Under the pieces are notes generated by a model, which was not told the DNA's origin, did no database searches, and worked only from the letters and a program-made list of their open reading frames with translations. The position numbers and the translations under genes are program-made. From the NCBI GenBank assembly GCA_033064195.1, contig JARBJD010000149.1, positions 110,195 to 174,194 of the forward strand: DNA of 64,000 bases, given 5' to 3'. Origin of the DNA: Blattamonas nauphoetae. Taxonomy: Eukaryota; Preaxostyla; Oxymonadida. Shown here one piece after another: positions 31,521-42,516 of this stretch. Numbering within the stretch: position 1 is the first letter of the stretch; the number at the start of each line of letters is the position of its first letter.

Positions 31521-32516
31521 CGACTCGACAACACAGAGCATGAACCAAACTCTCGTCTTCTCGTTCGCTGCTGATCTTTCAGCGTTGAAAAGCATTTTTA
31601 TCAACTTTTCGTTCATCCTTCACTTGATGACATGTTTTTGTTTCTTCTTTTCATTGGTTCTTTAGCTTCATCTTCCTTTGTGTATCTGACCACTCCATGT
31701 CAGAGAGAACTCGATTTCTTTCAATCTCACTCATCTTTTCGTTGTGTATTCCTCGCAGATTGTCTCTCTTTTCGATAATCTCCAGTTTTCTCGTTTTAGT
31801 TGATATTCGCCACATTCGAGTGTCGAGCAGGGACACACGTCAGAATGGATTGTCTGTTGTTGGTTGGATTGACCAACAATGACTTGACTGGCTGATCCAT
31901 CGCACTCACTCCCTCTCGCCTCGTCTTCTTCGTTCTCCTGACATCTTCGTTCCACCACACTCTCTTCGTTGGGTGCAGTGATGTCTCTGTTCCATCTTCG
32001 TGTTTCTTGTCAGCCTCTTTCCACCCAACACAGCTTCGATGGAGTTGTGTTGTTTGACATCCTCCCACTCCCACACACTCAGTTGGCCAGACAGACTGGC
32101 TTGGCTGTGTTTGGGATGGGATGGTTTTCCTTTCCGAGTCAGAGGATCACATCGTTCACTTCCCACAACATCCATTTCGTCTCATCCACATCTCGGCTCC
32201 ACTTTGCCCACCGTGAATCATCTTTCCACGGTATTCGACGCGACAAAGCACTTATTGCTCTCCTCTGAGCGATTATGCTCTTTCAATATTTTGTCAGTTC
32301 TTTTGATAACAGAAGCCTTTTGCCGACATTCATTTCGAGTTCAGTTCTGTGACATATTTTTGGAAACTTCATCTCGTCTGGTGTTCTATTGAGGGAGAAC
32401 GGAGGAATTAAGACTTTAAAAGAAAATACAGATGACAGACACGACACGAAAGCCAATACTTCGTTTTCACAATGATCTGATCCATTCTTCGTCTAGACAC
32501 ATCCACCTCAAATCGA
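31521..32516. other. Intergenic region
   Basis: No gene recognised. The part after about 32350 matches the region before 23345 and belongs to the tandem duplication. The rest is pyrimidine-rich on the plus strand with no clear repeat. Confidence 0.4.
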
Positions 32517-32687
32517 ATGATCTCTCGTGACATAACTTTCTCAAATTTGGAATCAATAGACGATGACTCAGCTTTTTCGACGAAGAAATCACTTCGTCGC
32601 TCACAGCAATTCAAACAGGAAGCGGAAGTCCAAACTTCACTGTCCAACGATTCAAGTCTTCAAGCATCTGCAAGAAACAGAGAAGAA

Positions 32688-32720
32688 GTTGTCTTTCTTT
32701 TCAGTTTATTCCACTTTCAG
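32688..32720 (+). other. Predicted 33-nt intron 1, copy 2
   Basis: Starts GTTGTC and ends CCACTTTCAG. The length is a multiple of three with no stop, so the sequence also reads through; copy 1 at 23516 shows it must be an intron. Confidence 0.65.
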
Positions 32721-32967
32721 CTGGTCTTGACTGTCAATGACCTTCTGAATACGATGAAAACCGGGGACGATCATGCCATCTCTCACTCCCTCACAAAACT
32801 TTCATCAATGACACATCTTGCTGGTTTCTGCTCAGTGTTTGTTGAATTAAATGGGATCGAAGAACTTGTTTCACTGAAGAGCCTATTAGTGCATGACAAT
32901 CAGAATGTTTGTTTTGTCGAATTTAGATTTCATCAGAAAGCGTTTTTCAAGCTGATTTGGGGATTAT

Positions 32968-33000
32968 GTGTGTCTTTTCTTCGAGTTTGACTTGACTCAG
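32968..33000 (+). other. Predicted 33-nt intron 2, copy 2
   Basis: Starts GTGTGT and ends CTTGACTCAG. It contains a TGA in frame, as in copy 1. Confidence 0.7.
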
Positions 33001-33101
33001 CGTTTTATGGTTCGGAGGCTGACACGCCATTGCTGACGTCGCCGATCCCGAATGATCTGGTTGATCTCTTGCAATCAAGTGGTCTTGAGACAACCGAACT
33101 G

Positions 33102-33133
33102 GTTTTTTATTTTATTATTCTTCACTTGGTCAG
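33102..33133 (+). other. Predicted 32-nt intron 3, copy 2
   Basis: Starts GTTTTTTATT and ends ACTTGGTCAG. Removal restores the frame exactly as in copy 1. Confidence 0.7.
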
Positions 33134-33193
33134 ATTCTCAAGACTTTGGTCAATATTGGAGTCGACAACCGCGAACTGTTCCGATCTCAACTT

Positions 33194-34052
33194 GTCCCAA
33201 TAATTTTGAAAGAATCCATCCGTTTCACTGGTCTTTCTATCAAATTCTGTCTATTCTTGTTCCAGGAACAGATTAAAGTCCTCAATCTCCACGGATATCT
33301 TCTCTCAAAACTTCGTTTCTACACATCCTCTTTTCAAGCACTGACTCTCCAACCTTCATTGTGACCTCACTGCTCCACCTTTGATAAACTGCGTTCCACT
33401 CAGATCGATGTACATCAAGTCACATGTGTGAAGATCGGGTGTGCTCTTTTCACTTTCTTTGAAACTCGTAGCACCTGAAAGCGGATTCTCTTTTTCCATG
33501 ACGGTTACTCTTGGAGATTAAGATAATGATGTCCCAATGTCTCTTCACCAGTGTCAAACAGACATATAAAACCTGTTTGTTCTCAATTATCTCTCATAAT
33601 TTCAGATAGACAAAGGAAAGGAGTGTTCAGGACACGATCGATGATGATCTTGCCAGATGGGTGCAAACATGTGTCCAATTCAAGAAAAATACTTGTACTC
33701 CTGGGTTCATGCAGAAATCTAATTTCAACTGATAATTCAAGTGCAATAGAGCATTTTCGAGACTATTGAGTATTTTGCCTCTATTTCTTCACAATACATC
33801 TTATCCGTACTCTCCATTGTAGAACCTTCTTTTTTCACATTGTCTCACCTCATGATCTTCTCTCATCTGTTTTTGAAACAATAAATGTGTTCAATTGGCG
33901 TTTCAAAAAAGTGTCGTTTCTCGTCACGATCGAAGCTCAATTTCGAAACAAACCCCTTTTCCATCATATTTGAGTGATTTTAAGAATTTGGAGAAAAATA
34001 AAAAAAGTGAAACCATCCATAGTGTTTTGGCTCTTTTCAAAATTATTGGGAC
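33194..34052. mobile_element. 859-bp MITE with 4-bp target duplication (ACTT)
   Basis: Ends are inverted repeats GTCCCAATAATTTTGAAA (18 bp perfect). ACTT flanks both sides (33190-33193 and 34053-34056). Taking out the element and one ACTT gives the same length and frame as the uninterrupted copy 1, so both limits and the 4-bp duplication are firm. No coding capacity recognised inside. The duplication form A-N-N-T recurs at the insertions at 40076 and 60258. Confidence 0.8.
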
Positions 34053-36514
34053 ACTTGGTACCACTCTTCTCCAGTCCATTGTTTCATTGCTTCTGAAAAC
34101 CCTCCCAATCCACCATCAAAATCTCTTGATTCGAGAGGATAGTGTATTCATTGGAAAATCATCGCTGGACACGTCAACCGAGCTCTGCCTGAGGCTCCTG
34201 ATTCTGGTTGTGGAAGGGAGTGAGCAGTTTCGATTGGACGATGAGGTCGTCCAATTAGTTGTGCCTCTTCTGCAGCACAAGTCGACAAACATCGTTTTTC
34301 TTGTTCTCAGTGCGATGGACTCGATGACGTCAGACAGTCACTTTGCGAGGACGTTGAGGCAGAACGTTAAGGTCGCCCAGATTGACGGGAAAACGAAGTT
34401 AATTCCGATGATCAAATTCATCGCAGAACTCTTCGGCGCCTATCTCAACCGACTCCGCGCACAAATTGGACAGATCCACTTGTTGTGGACGACTGAGCCG
34501 GAACATTCGATGCTGCTCGACAAAAACATCAGCACTTGTGGGACAGATACGTCTGAACACCTCGACGTTGCGACACTCACCACACAAATCACTGCGACCT
34601 GTGAAGTGTTGAAAAGTCTCTCGCATTTCTTTGACTCCGCTGTCTTTTGGGATGCTCAGCGAAAAGAGATGCCTCTTGACTATCAGATACTTCGTTTGTT
34701 TGGGGAATTCTTCTCGTTTTACTGCGAAACCGTCGAACATGAAAACAGTCTTCAGAAACAGAATCCAACAATTGAACTGTCGTGGATGGACTCCCGAACG
34801 ATGGTCAAAGAAGGCATCACCTATATTGTCCCTGTCTGCCTGAATGGAATGAGAAATCTGTTACTCATGTCAAAGTTTATGAAGTTCAAGATTTATGAAA
34901 CAATCTACCCTCAACACCGACCTTCCGACGAACACTTCTTCTCCGTCTTGTCGACTCTGCTTGCGTTTAGAATTCCAGACCTTGCTTTCCTAATTGCTCG
35001 CATTATGAATGTGATTGTTGCCTGGAAACAAGCTGATTACCCAACACTCCTGAAATCTGGGCTGATCGAAGTTCTCTTTCGATATGTGATTGCACAGGGC
35101 ATCGACGACGAACAGACAGAGAAGAATATCATGCAGATTGCGTCTGTAGTTCTGATTGGAGGGGAAAAGGGTTATTTTAAATACTACCAGCCACGGATGA
35201 TCGATCGTGACTCCGCTCATCGTCTTTGCTGTTTGTTGGCGCAATCAAACTTCGTGACGATGATGGAGAACCGTTCGCAACAGCGGGCTGAAGAATGGAC
35301 GAAGGAACTCGGGAAGCTTCGATCTCGCTGTTCGGAATATGAAACGAGATTGTCAAACTTGTCTTCTGCATTCTCCATCGATTGTATTCCTTTCTTGAGT
35401 TGGACAGAAAATTATTATGAATCCTGGTTTGGACAAACAGTTGTCTTTCAGTCTCTGGTTGCCACGCGGAAGATCCAACCTGCTTTGGATGTCTCTTTGG
35501 AGGCGAAAGCCACACAATTTCTGGAATCTTTGACGGAAATATTTCGATGGTCACCAGATGATCTTCTCAGTGCCCATGTCTCGCACTCTGATGGGTCTTT
35601 GACAGACTTCGTTCAATCCATTGTGGTGCTCATTTCTTCACCTAATCAGGTCATCAAGACAGCAACAATGAAAATGCTCAACAAAGTGGTTGTGAACTGT
35701 TCAGCCATTCACGCCCTTCTTCTCATCAAAGCTGACCTGATTGATCAACTCCTCGTCACTCTGAATCCACTGTCTCTTTCCTTTGCCGATGCTGTCGATA
35801 TCCACTCCAAGCTCATGTCAATCATCCACTGGTCAGTCTTGCTCACAACGCCAGATGGTCTCAAAAAACTCAAAATTGAAGATCCTGATGAGCAACAAGC
35901 TTTATGTGAGACGGTTCTGAAGCAAGGTCTCGCTCCTTCCTCGACATATCTTTGCTATCTGTGTGCAAAATACCATTCGATCATCGAAGGAGACATGTCC
36001 ACACTGTTCATGACTCTTCTCTCCCAACTCCTCCAAATCTCTTCTCACTCTCACCAGACAATGGAATATGTTCTGACTCTGCCTGTCTTTCTCGCCACAT
36101 CCAGTTGTCTATCATTCTTCGAGACTGATAGCACAATCGACACTTTTCTGTCTTCCATGATCGATCCCAAAAGCAAAAGGAACGAGCAAAGCGGGGATGT
36201 CCGTGAGTCAGAGATGACCATCCTGCGATCTTTGAGAATGGAGGGCATCGATGACGTGATTGAGGAAAAGCTGGTGAACGACAGAAGCTCAGACCACGCA
36301 AACCGAACTGTTGTCAACACGATCAAATGGAGCAACATGTTGGGCATGAATCATTCAGAATATAAGTCGACGCCAACAAGAACTAGATGGCGTTTCGTAT
36401 CTATTTTTGATTTCTTTGGACCATACCGTTAGCGTGTTGTCTTTTTTCGCTCTGGCATTCACTCCCCACTGCCAGGGGAACAATACAGTGACTCCTAATT
36501 CCGGCTATTGACTA

Positions 36515-37714
36515 ATGACGTGTCATGTCATGTCATTCTTTAATTGGGACTTTCTCGACAACCAAGGAAGAGTAATGCTTCGCGACGACCCTGTTTCTGT
36601 TGCCATAGAAGGAGCAAAGAAGTACGTTGACAGCAACGGCACAGTATCGCAGTCGTTCTGGTTCTTGGAGGCAATTTCAAAAACATCTTTTGCAACCGTA
36701 TCAGCGGTAATACGCTTTTTGGTGAATCTGGAGAAGGAGGGAAGAATTCCGGAAATCACACCTCTCCAACTGTCAGAAATGATGCAATGTTCTCAAGGAT
36801 TGGTCTCTCAGATTCGAAATGATGATGGAGTCAGAAAGCAGGTTGACAAAAAATCGATGGCGTTGACGTGGAAACAGGAATTGGAAATTGTGGAGGCAGT
36901 GAAGACCCGATGGGAGAGAAGACTTGTGTTCACCCCAACTGAAATCAATAGTGCGGCCTCCAAGCTACAGGGGAAGATTGTTGGGAATAGTTGGTACGAA
37001 TCTTTCCTAGCAAGACACAAAGATCTTAAAGTTGTTGAAAGGCGTCCTAGGGAAGAGACAAGGATGAGAATAAAAGGTTCAGACATTCGGAAGTATGCAG
37101 AAATACTGGAGAATGCATTGAAAGGTATTCCAGATTGTCTCGTCTTCCATATTGATGAAGTGGGATATCAGTCCTGGTCAGACACTCATACTCAACTTGC
37201 GATTGTTCCAACAGACGTTTCCGACAATGAACTGCGAATGGCTGTCGACAGATCGGAGAAGCGCTTCACGCTTCTCGCATGCATCTCTCTCGATTACAAC
37301 CTCATCATCCCCTACTACGCCATCCCACCTCCATTTAGTGTGGAGCAGACTAGAAATGAAGGACTTGTCCTCGGAGTTGACTATCATTATGGCCTTTCCA
37401 ACTCTGGAGGGATGAATGCCTGTCTCATGTTGGATTGGATGGACAGGGTGTTCATTCCATTGGTGAACTCCATTCGCGATGACATCAATCGACCAAGACA
37501 GAAGGCACTTCTCATGGCAGACGGATGTGGGAGTCATGTCACTCAAGAGGTACTGAAGCGCCTGGAGGACAATCGGATTGTCCTTGTCACTCCACCAGGT
37601 GGCACCACACACATCCTCCAAGTTCTCGATTTGGGTATTTTTGCAGCCTATAAGAAAAATTTCCAGGTTTTGCGAGGAGGAGACCATCACGACACTATGG
37701 AAGTAGTAGAGTAG
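36515..37714 (+). CDS. DDE_1 (pogo-like) transposase, 399 aa, probably 3'-truncated
   Basis: An intact ORF. The N-terminal third has helix-turn-helix character (LQLSEMMQCSQGLVSQI, then a CENP-B-like WYESFLARHKDL). The catalytic core shows three acidic residues: D in FHIDEVGYQSW, D in LLMADGCGSH and D in HILQVLDLGIF, the last two separated by 35 residues (DD35D). This fits the pogo/Tigger branch of Tc1/mariner. The C-terminal tail after the third D is short for the family. A possible left terminal repeat (tACAGTGACTCCTAATTCCGG, about 36485) has no partner before the Polinton begins at 37735, so the element appears to have lost its right end. Transposition by cut and paste is expected for the family. 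Confidence 0.7.
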   Translation: MTCHVMSFFNWDFLDNQGRVMLRDDPVSVAIEGAKKYVDSNGTVSQSFWFLEAISKTSFATVSAVIRFLVNLEKEGRIPEITPLQLSEMMQCSQGLVSQIRNDDGVRKQVDKKSMALTWKQELEIVEAVKTRWERRLVFTPTEINSAASKLQGKIVGNSWYESFLARHKDLKVVERRPREETRMRIKGSDIRKYAEILENALKGIPDCLVFHIDEVGYQSWSDTHTQLAIVPTDVSDNELRMAVDRSEKRFTLLACISLDYNLIIPYYAIPPPFSVEQTRNEGLVLGVDYHYGLSNSGGMNACLMLDWMDRVFIPLVNSIRDDINRPRQKALLMADGCGSHVTQEVLKRLEDNRIVLVTPPGGTTHILQVLDLGIFAAYKKNFQVLRGGDHHDTMEVVE

Positions 37715-38973
37715 ACGATTTGGGAACCAGATTGAAATAGTCGTTGAAATCAGAAACGAAAAGTCAATTCCGATTGACCATTTCTAAATCTTGTATTAAA
37801 AGGAATTTAGGCCATTTCAATGATGCCAATATTTGACCTAAATTCCAAAAATATGTCCAATATTTTGACCTCATTTTAAGCGTCAATTTTGAAGCAAATT
37901 TTTGCCATATTCCAAAAATGTTGTCACTTTTTTCGATGTTTTTCACTTTTGAACTCGAACAAAGTGAATCCAACTTGAGAACCACTTCGAAAAAAATCGA
38001 AAATAATTCTAAAATGTCGAGGACGATGTGAGTCGTCGATCAAAACAATCCCGATGAAAATCGGTTGAGAATTCGTGGAGCTACGTACCGAACAGTGGTC
38101 AAAAATGGACCAAAAGTCGATTTTCAGATTTCGCTACTAACCACTCCTTTATGTCTCAAATTCACCTCAAACATCTTCTAAAAATTACAAAATCGATTTT
38201 GAAAGGTGAGATTCGCGATAAAAAACACTTTTTGGAAAAAAGTTTGATCCGACCCATTGAGGATTTTTTACGAGTCGAAATTTTCGAGATAAGGTATGGA
38301 CCCTGTCTTCCATCATCTTTCGCTCAGGAATCGTCCTCTTATGACGCCTTTTGTGTTAGATTGGATAAGAACGCCTTCTGGCGACTTTAGGTATGAACCT
38401 TTTCACGTCACGATCCTTCGGACACTTTTTGCCAATTTTCATTTTTAACGTTAGATCTTCTAAATTCTTCGCATTCGCGTCCTAGCGACGCTTTTTGAGA
38501 TTTCCTGTTTTCCCACTTCATTAGTCCTCTTTTTGCACACACCTTTGATTCACCACATTTTCACCTCACTTTCAGTCACCGTCATTTTTGTATGTGTTTT
38601 CACATATCATCCTCCCTTTCTCACGTTCTGAGGAGGGAGTGGCTGAATTTTTAACACTTTGTTCGGTACTTTTCTATAAAGTTGATTTTACGTCTTTTCC
38701 CCATATCTTGTCCGTATGTTTGTTTTAACAAAACTCATTTCAGCACATTGTATCACTCATCTTCTTTGTTCCATTTCACCACTTATTCGTTCATAAGACA
38801 CTCTCATTTACCTCATTTCACAACCCTTTTTCCGTCGTTCACACCTCACGCGCACATCATTATGTCTTCATTGTTTTGACTTTTTGCTTAATTTGACAAA
38901 AGAGATTGAAACAAGGTACAATGAAGTGAGCAAGTATGATAGTGAATGGTGAAATGGATGAAGTGAGAATTGA

Positions 38974-39300
38974 GGTACACTAATGTGTTTTATGAACGCG
39001 TTCATCGAAATTTAGGATAAAAAGAACAAACAATAGTGAATGAAGTGATAATTAAGCGATAAAGTGAAGTGAGGGACGAAAGAAATGAGACGATCAAAAA
39101 TGAAGAGATCCTGGTTCAGAAATGAGTTTTATGATCGCGTGAATCGAAATTTCACAAACAAAGAGCAAACAAAACTGAATGAAGTGGCAATCAAACACTA
39201 AAGTGAAGTGAGGAATGAAAGAAACGAGAAGAGTAAAAATGAAGAGATCGAGGTCACAAAATGACTTTTATGCGCGAACGAAACCAATGTCGCCTAATCA
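38974..39300 (+). repeat. 139-bp tandem subrepeats in the left arm
   Basis: Units begin at 38974, 39113 and 39252 (ggtacac..., ggttcag..., ggtcaca...), giving an exact 139-bp spacing and about 2.3 copies. Each has a TTTTATG-CGCG core, then a purine-rich stretch with AGTGAAGTGAGG and ATGAAGAGATC. The mirrored copies lie in the right arm near 61900-62200. They might bind a terminal protein or the integrase; this is a guess. Confidence 0.7.
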
Positions 39301-40075
39301 ATGTGAACTGAGTTTAGAAAAACATACTTGTGAATCTTAAAACATAATTGGAGAATTGATATCGAGCGGACGCTGTGGATTGTTTCTATTGTGTTCATAA
39401 TTGAATTTTAGAATTAGATAAATAAAAAACAAGAGAATACCAGTTTGGTTCCAGTTGTGAGACATCCTTTGCGACCATAAACAGCAACGCTTCACTCGAT
39501 TGGATGGTCACTCTTCAGTCCACTTTATCTGGTACACAAATTGATTTTAAGAAAGAATGAATGTGGAAACAGAGGATACCAGTTTCAATCCTTCAGTGAC
39601 ACATTCTTTCGAAGTCTAAAACACCATACCGTACCTAAGATGTGAGGATCATTGATATCAAGTTAACTATGGGAATTAAAAAGTGAACAAATAATAAAAC
39701 GTGATCACACCAGGTTCATCTCCGTAATTCAACATACAGCGAACGATAAAGCGCGATCGTGTACCCAATTCGAAGGTGACTGTTTTGATCGTTTCGATCT
39801 GGTACAACAATGCTTTTTAGGAAAGAATGAGCTGAAAAAGTGAACAAACCTGTTAATCTCAAGTCAGATCCACATTAACTAGACGATAAAACACTGTACT
39901 GTACCAGAACTGAGAAGACAGAAAAAGAGCCAAATTAGGTCCAAGAGAATGTTTTATGAAAAGAGAAGAGAACAAATGAAAAAGCCAAAAGAGGGAGAAC
40001 ATGAATTCAAGGTCAATAGAAAGTAAAACAAAGCGGCGTACCTTCTGAATCAAAATCGACGATCGATCGAGAAAT

Positions 40076-41693
40076 AGTCCCTAAAAAATTGGGGGTTTTT
40101 AAAAAATGGGGGGTAGAACCGAGATGGACCCATTTGAAAAAAAATTGAAACCGTTGAATGAGAAAAGTGAATTGAGAAACAAAAAGAGTGTCACGTTATT
40201 CGCCTTCATCGCTCGAGTCATCTGCACCATCATCATTTGGGTCTATGGGAATATCTGGATTGGGAGGAGCGTTGAATCTTCTCAGAAGATCTGGATCACT
40301 AATGAACCAGAGACCTTCTCTGGAATGGTCTCGTCGCGCGGGTGCTGGATTAAGCCTTCTGGGGAGTTCGGCATCTGTCAGTTTTGCTGCAACAGGCTGG
40401 ATAGTCGGTGGATTGAGGCCTGTGTCGCGGAAAGAGGCTTTGACAATTTTTGGGCTTAATCCGTCTGAGAGAGCCTGGTCGAAAGCCTCTATGAAGGCTG
40501 TGCGTTTCTGTGATGCATCAGCAAGTGCTTGGGGACGGATGGAGCTCAGTAGGCCTTGTTTGATGGTGGCCGTGACATACTGATCGACTGGCTGCAGCAT
40601 GTGTGTAGTATGTGAAGGAGGATTGCGATGTCTATGCTATTTCGTTGACAAAGCAGTTGAACCGACGCCACATAATGAGAGCGAAGGCCGTCCATAATGA
40701 GGAGGATCCGAGAGTTTTCTTGGTTGATGTTTTGTCTTCGTTGAAGCATATATGGAAGGATATACATTTGAAAGATCGTTGGGAATAATGTATTGGTCAT
40801 CCTAGTTTGAGGATTTGAAATGATTATAAGGTTTGATCCTCTGAAAGGAGCATATTCCACTGGAAGCTGTTGAAAAGGAACCAAGAGGATGGTTGGCAAA
40901 AATTTGCCGTCGGCGGCGATAGTGAGGATGAAAGTAGTTTTGCTTGGGAGGGGTATTTGGGGGACAATGGGCCGTGGGTCGTCTGGTTCAACTGCTACCA
41001 GAACATTATGGTTGGGGCAGAATTGGCAAAAGACTCATCTAAATTAAAAACAAGTGAATTGGGATACATGTACAATTGTCGCAATCGAAGGTAATGATCG
41101 AACCACGGTCTTATAATCTGTGCGGATGTTTGGCGAAAACGCTCATGAGGGAATTGTTCGCTCTTTTTAGGCTGATTTCGTTCCTTCCGTTTACGAAAGA
41201 ATATCCGAAGGTTGATGAGAGGGAAGGGTGAGTGGCTGTAACAGGACGTTGCCTGATTTGATCTTCGCACTATATCAAAAAGATAGAGAAAAAGAGAGTA
41301 TACCAAAGATCTGATGGATTGAGCCGAATGAAATATTCGCTGGCCTCGATCTCTCAAGATATCCTGTATGACTGCTTCCTGCTCCACATCGGATAATATC
41401 GGAGGGCGTCCGACGATTCCGCAACGTCTGTTTGCTTTGAAATTCTTCACTGCTCGCTCAAGAACGTGTTTCCCGATGTTGCCCACGCGACCAACTCTCG
41501 CAAAAGGAATGCCATGATCAAACGCAATTCGAGCGAAACGCTCCCCACGATGTTGTATGTTGCGGTACTCCTCCGTCCCCGCGAGACGGAGGATTTCTGC
41601 ATCGGAGATGCGACTTATTTTTGGCATGAAAATGATGGGGCGTATGGGGGATTTACCCCCCATTTTTTAAAAACCCCCAATTGATCAAGGACT
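40076..41693 (-). mobile_element. Pogo-like DNA transposon, 1618 bp, inserted in left Polinton arm
   Basis: Ends are imperfect inverted repeats of 40 bp (36 matches) with the perfect inner core AATTGGGGGTTTTTAAAAAA followed by TGGGGGGTA. AAAT flanks both sides (40072-40075 and 41694-41697). Collapsing the insert with one AAAT reproduces the arm sequence expected from the opposite arm. The insert carries one minus-strand transposase gene filling most of its length. Confidence 0.8.
40196..41663 (-). pseudogene. DDE_1 (pogo-like) transposase with frameshifts and a possible 34-nt intron
   Basis: Reading down the minus strand from 41663: an N-terminal HTH region, then LVFNLDESFANSAP (first D), LLIMDGLRSH (second D) and HMLQPVDQYV (third D), about 35 residues after the second. 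The frame changes near 41185 (A run), 41000 (C run) and 40640 (C run) each need just one base in a homopolymer. A 34-nt stretch near 41270-41305 begins GTATAC and ends GATATAG; removing it gives the more family-like continuation CEDQIRQRPVTATHPSL. The C-terminal tail is acidic (DDGADDSSDEGE). Either a dying gene or an intact gene with consensus errors. Confidence 0.65.
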
Positions 41694-42492
41694 AAATTTC
41701 GAGCACCAAAAAGTTGATCAAAAATTTTAGAACCCATGTTCAACTTTAATTTTTGAAAAAAGTGAGAGACAATGAAGAGAAAATAAGAATGAAGTGACAA
41801 TGAAAATCCAAGAGTGAAGTGGAGAGAGAAAAAGAGAAGACAAAAAGTGATGTGAAAATGACGGTACAAGAATGAGTCTTAGGAAAAGATTAAACAAAAA
41901 AGAGAACAAACAAGTAAAAATTCTTCGGTGAAAGTCACTTTCGAAAAGTAAGACGCGATAGTTCATCGACGTCGAGAGGATCAGTTGGTGAGAGGTCATA
42001 AGAGAGTGTCAAAAGAGAATGAAAGAAAGAGAAGAGCAAACAAGTTATTTTTCAGTCGTGAAACAACATTCGAAACGATAAGACGCGACGGTCGACCAGA
42101 TCTGAAGGTCACTTTTCGGTCCGATCAGATCGAGTACAAGAGAAAGTTTTATGAAGAGATTTATCAAAGGAGAGAACAAACCTTTCATGAATGAGTCGGA
42201 AACGAAATTCCAGAAGATAAAACGAAGTAGTGTACCTGAACGAGAGGAGAAGAAAAAAGTGAATGATCGAGAACGAGAAAGTGATGGTGAAAAAGAAGAG
42301 AGAACAAATGTGAAACTAGAAAGCGTGACACACCTAAATCAAACGGTAAAGAACCATCAGGAACGAGAAGGGATGATCATGTCCCATTGAAGGACTTTCG
42401 CTGATCAAACAAGACTGATCGAACCCATCGAAAAGAGGATCGAAGTCTCGGAAGATCACCAACGATAAAACAACGATTGAAAATTTATTTTT

Positions 42493-42516
42493 GAATTTTT
42501 TAATTTGTATTAAATG
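42493..42516 (+). promoter_or_regulatory. Early-type start box before the 129-aa gene
   Basis: ATTTTTTAATTTGTATTAA runs directly into the ATG. The same 19-base box with one change stands before the polymerase gene (42926-42949) and, inverted, in the right arm at 59453-59475. It differs from the TTTTTATTTTT box of the structural genes. Confidence 0.55.

Larger units (their letters stand above)
32517..36432 (+). pseudogene. Helical-repeat (armadillo-like) protein gene, tandem copy 2, with MITE insert
   Basis: Starts MISRDITFSNLESIDDDS. Introns of 33, 33 and 32 nt (32688-32720, 32968-33000, 33102-33133) match those of copy 1 in position and ends. An 859-bp MITE (33194-34052) interrupts the fourth exon; removing it with one ACTT gives RSQLGTTLLQSIV, the same length as copy 1. 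From 34057 the frame is open for about 790 residues to a TAG at 36432, with long amphipathic helices and a C-terminus containing EGIDDVIEEKLVNDRSS. Helical-repeat scaffold of unknown role. Apart from the MITE I see no lesion, so it was inactivated, if at all, recently. Copy 1 instead carries a nonsense codon. Confidence 0.65.

Noticed and set aside
38682-38879. Short hydrophobic ORFs in the Polinton arms (also 39859-40053, 61129-61323, 62269-62499)
   Set aside because: They are mirror copies within the inverted arms, in AT-rich subrepeats, without start boxes or coding character.
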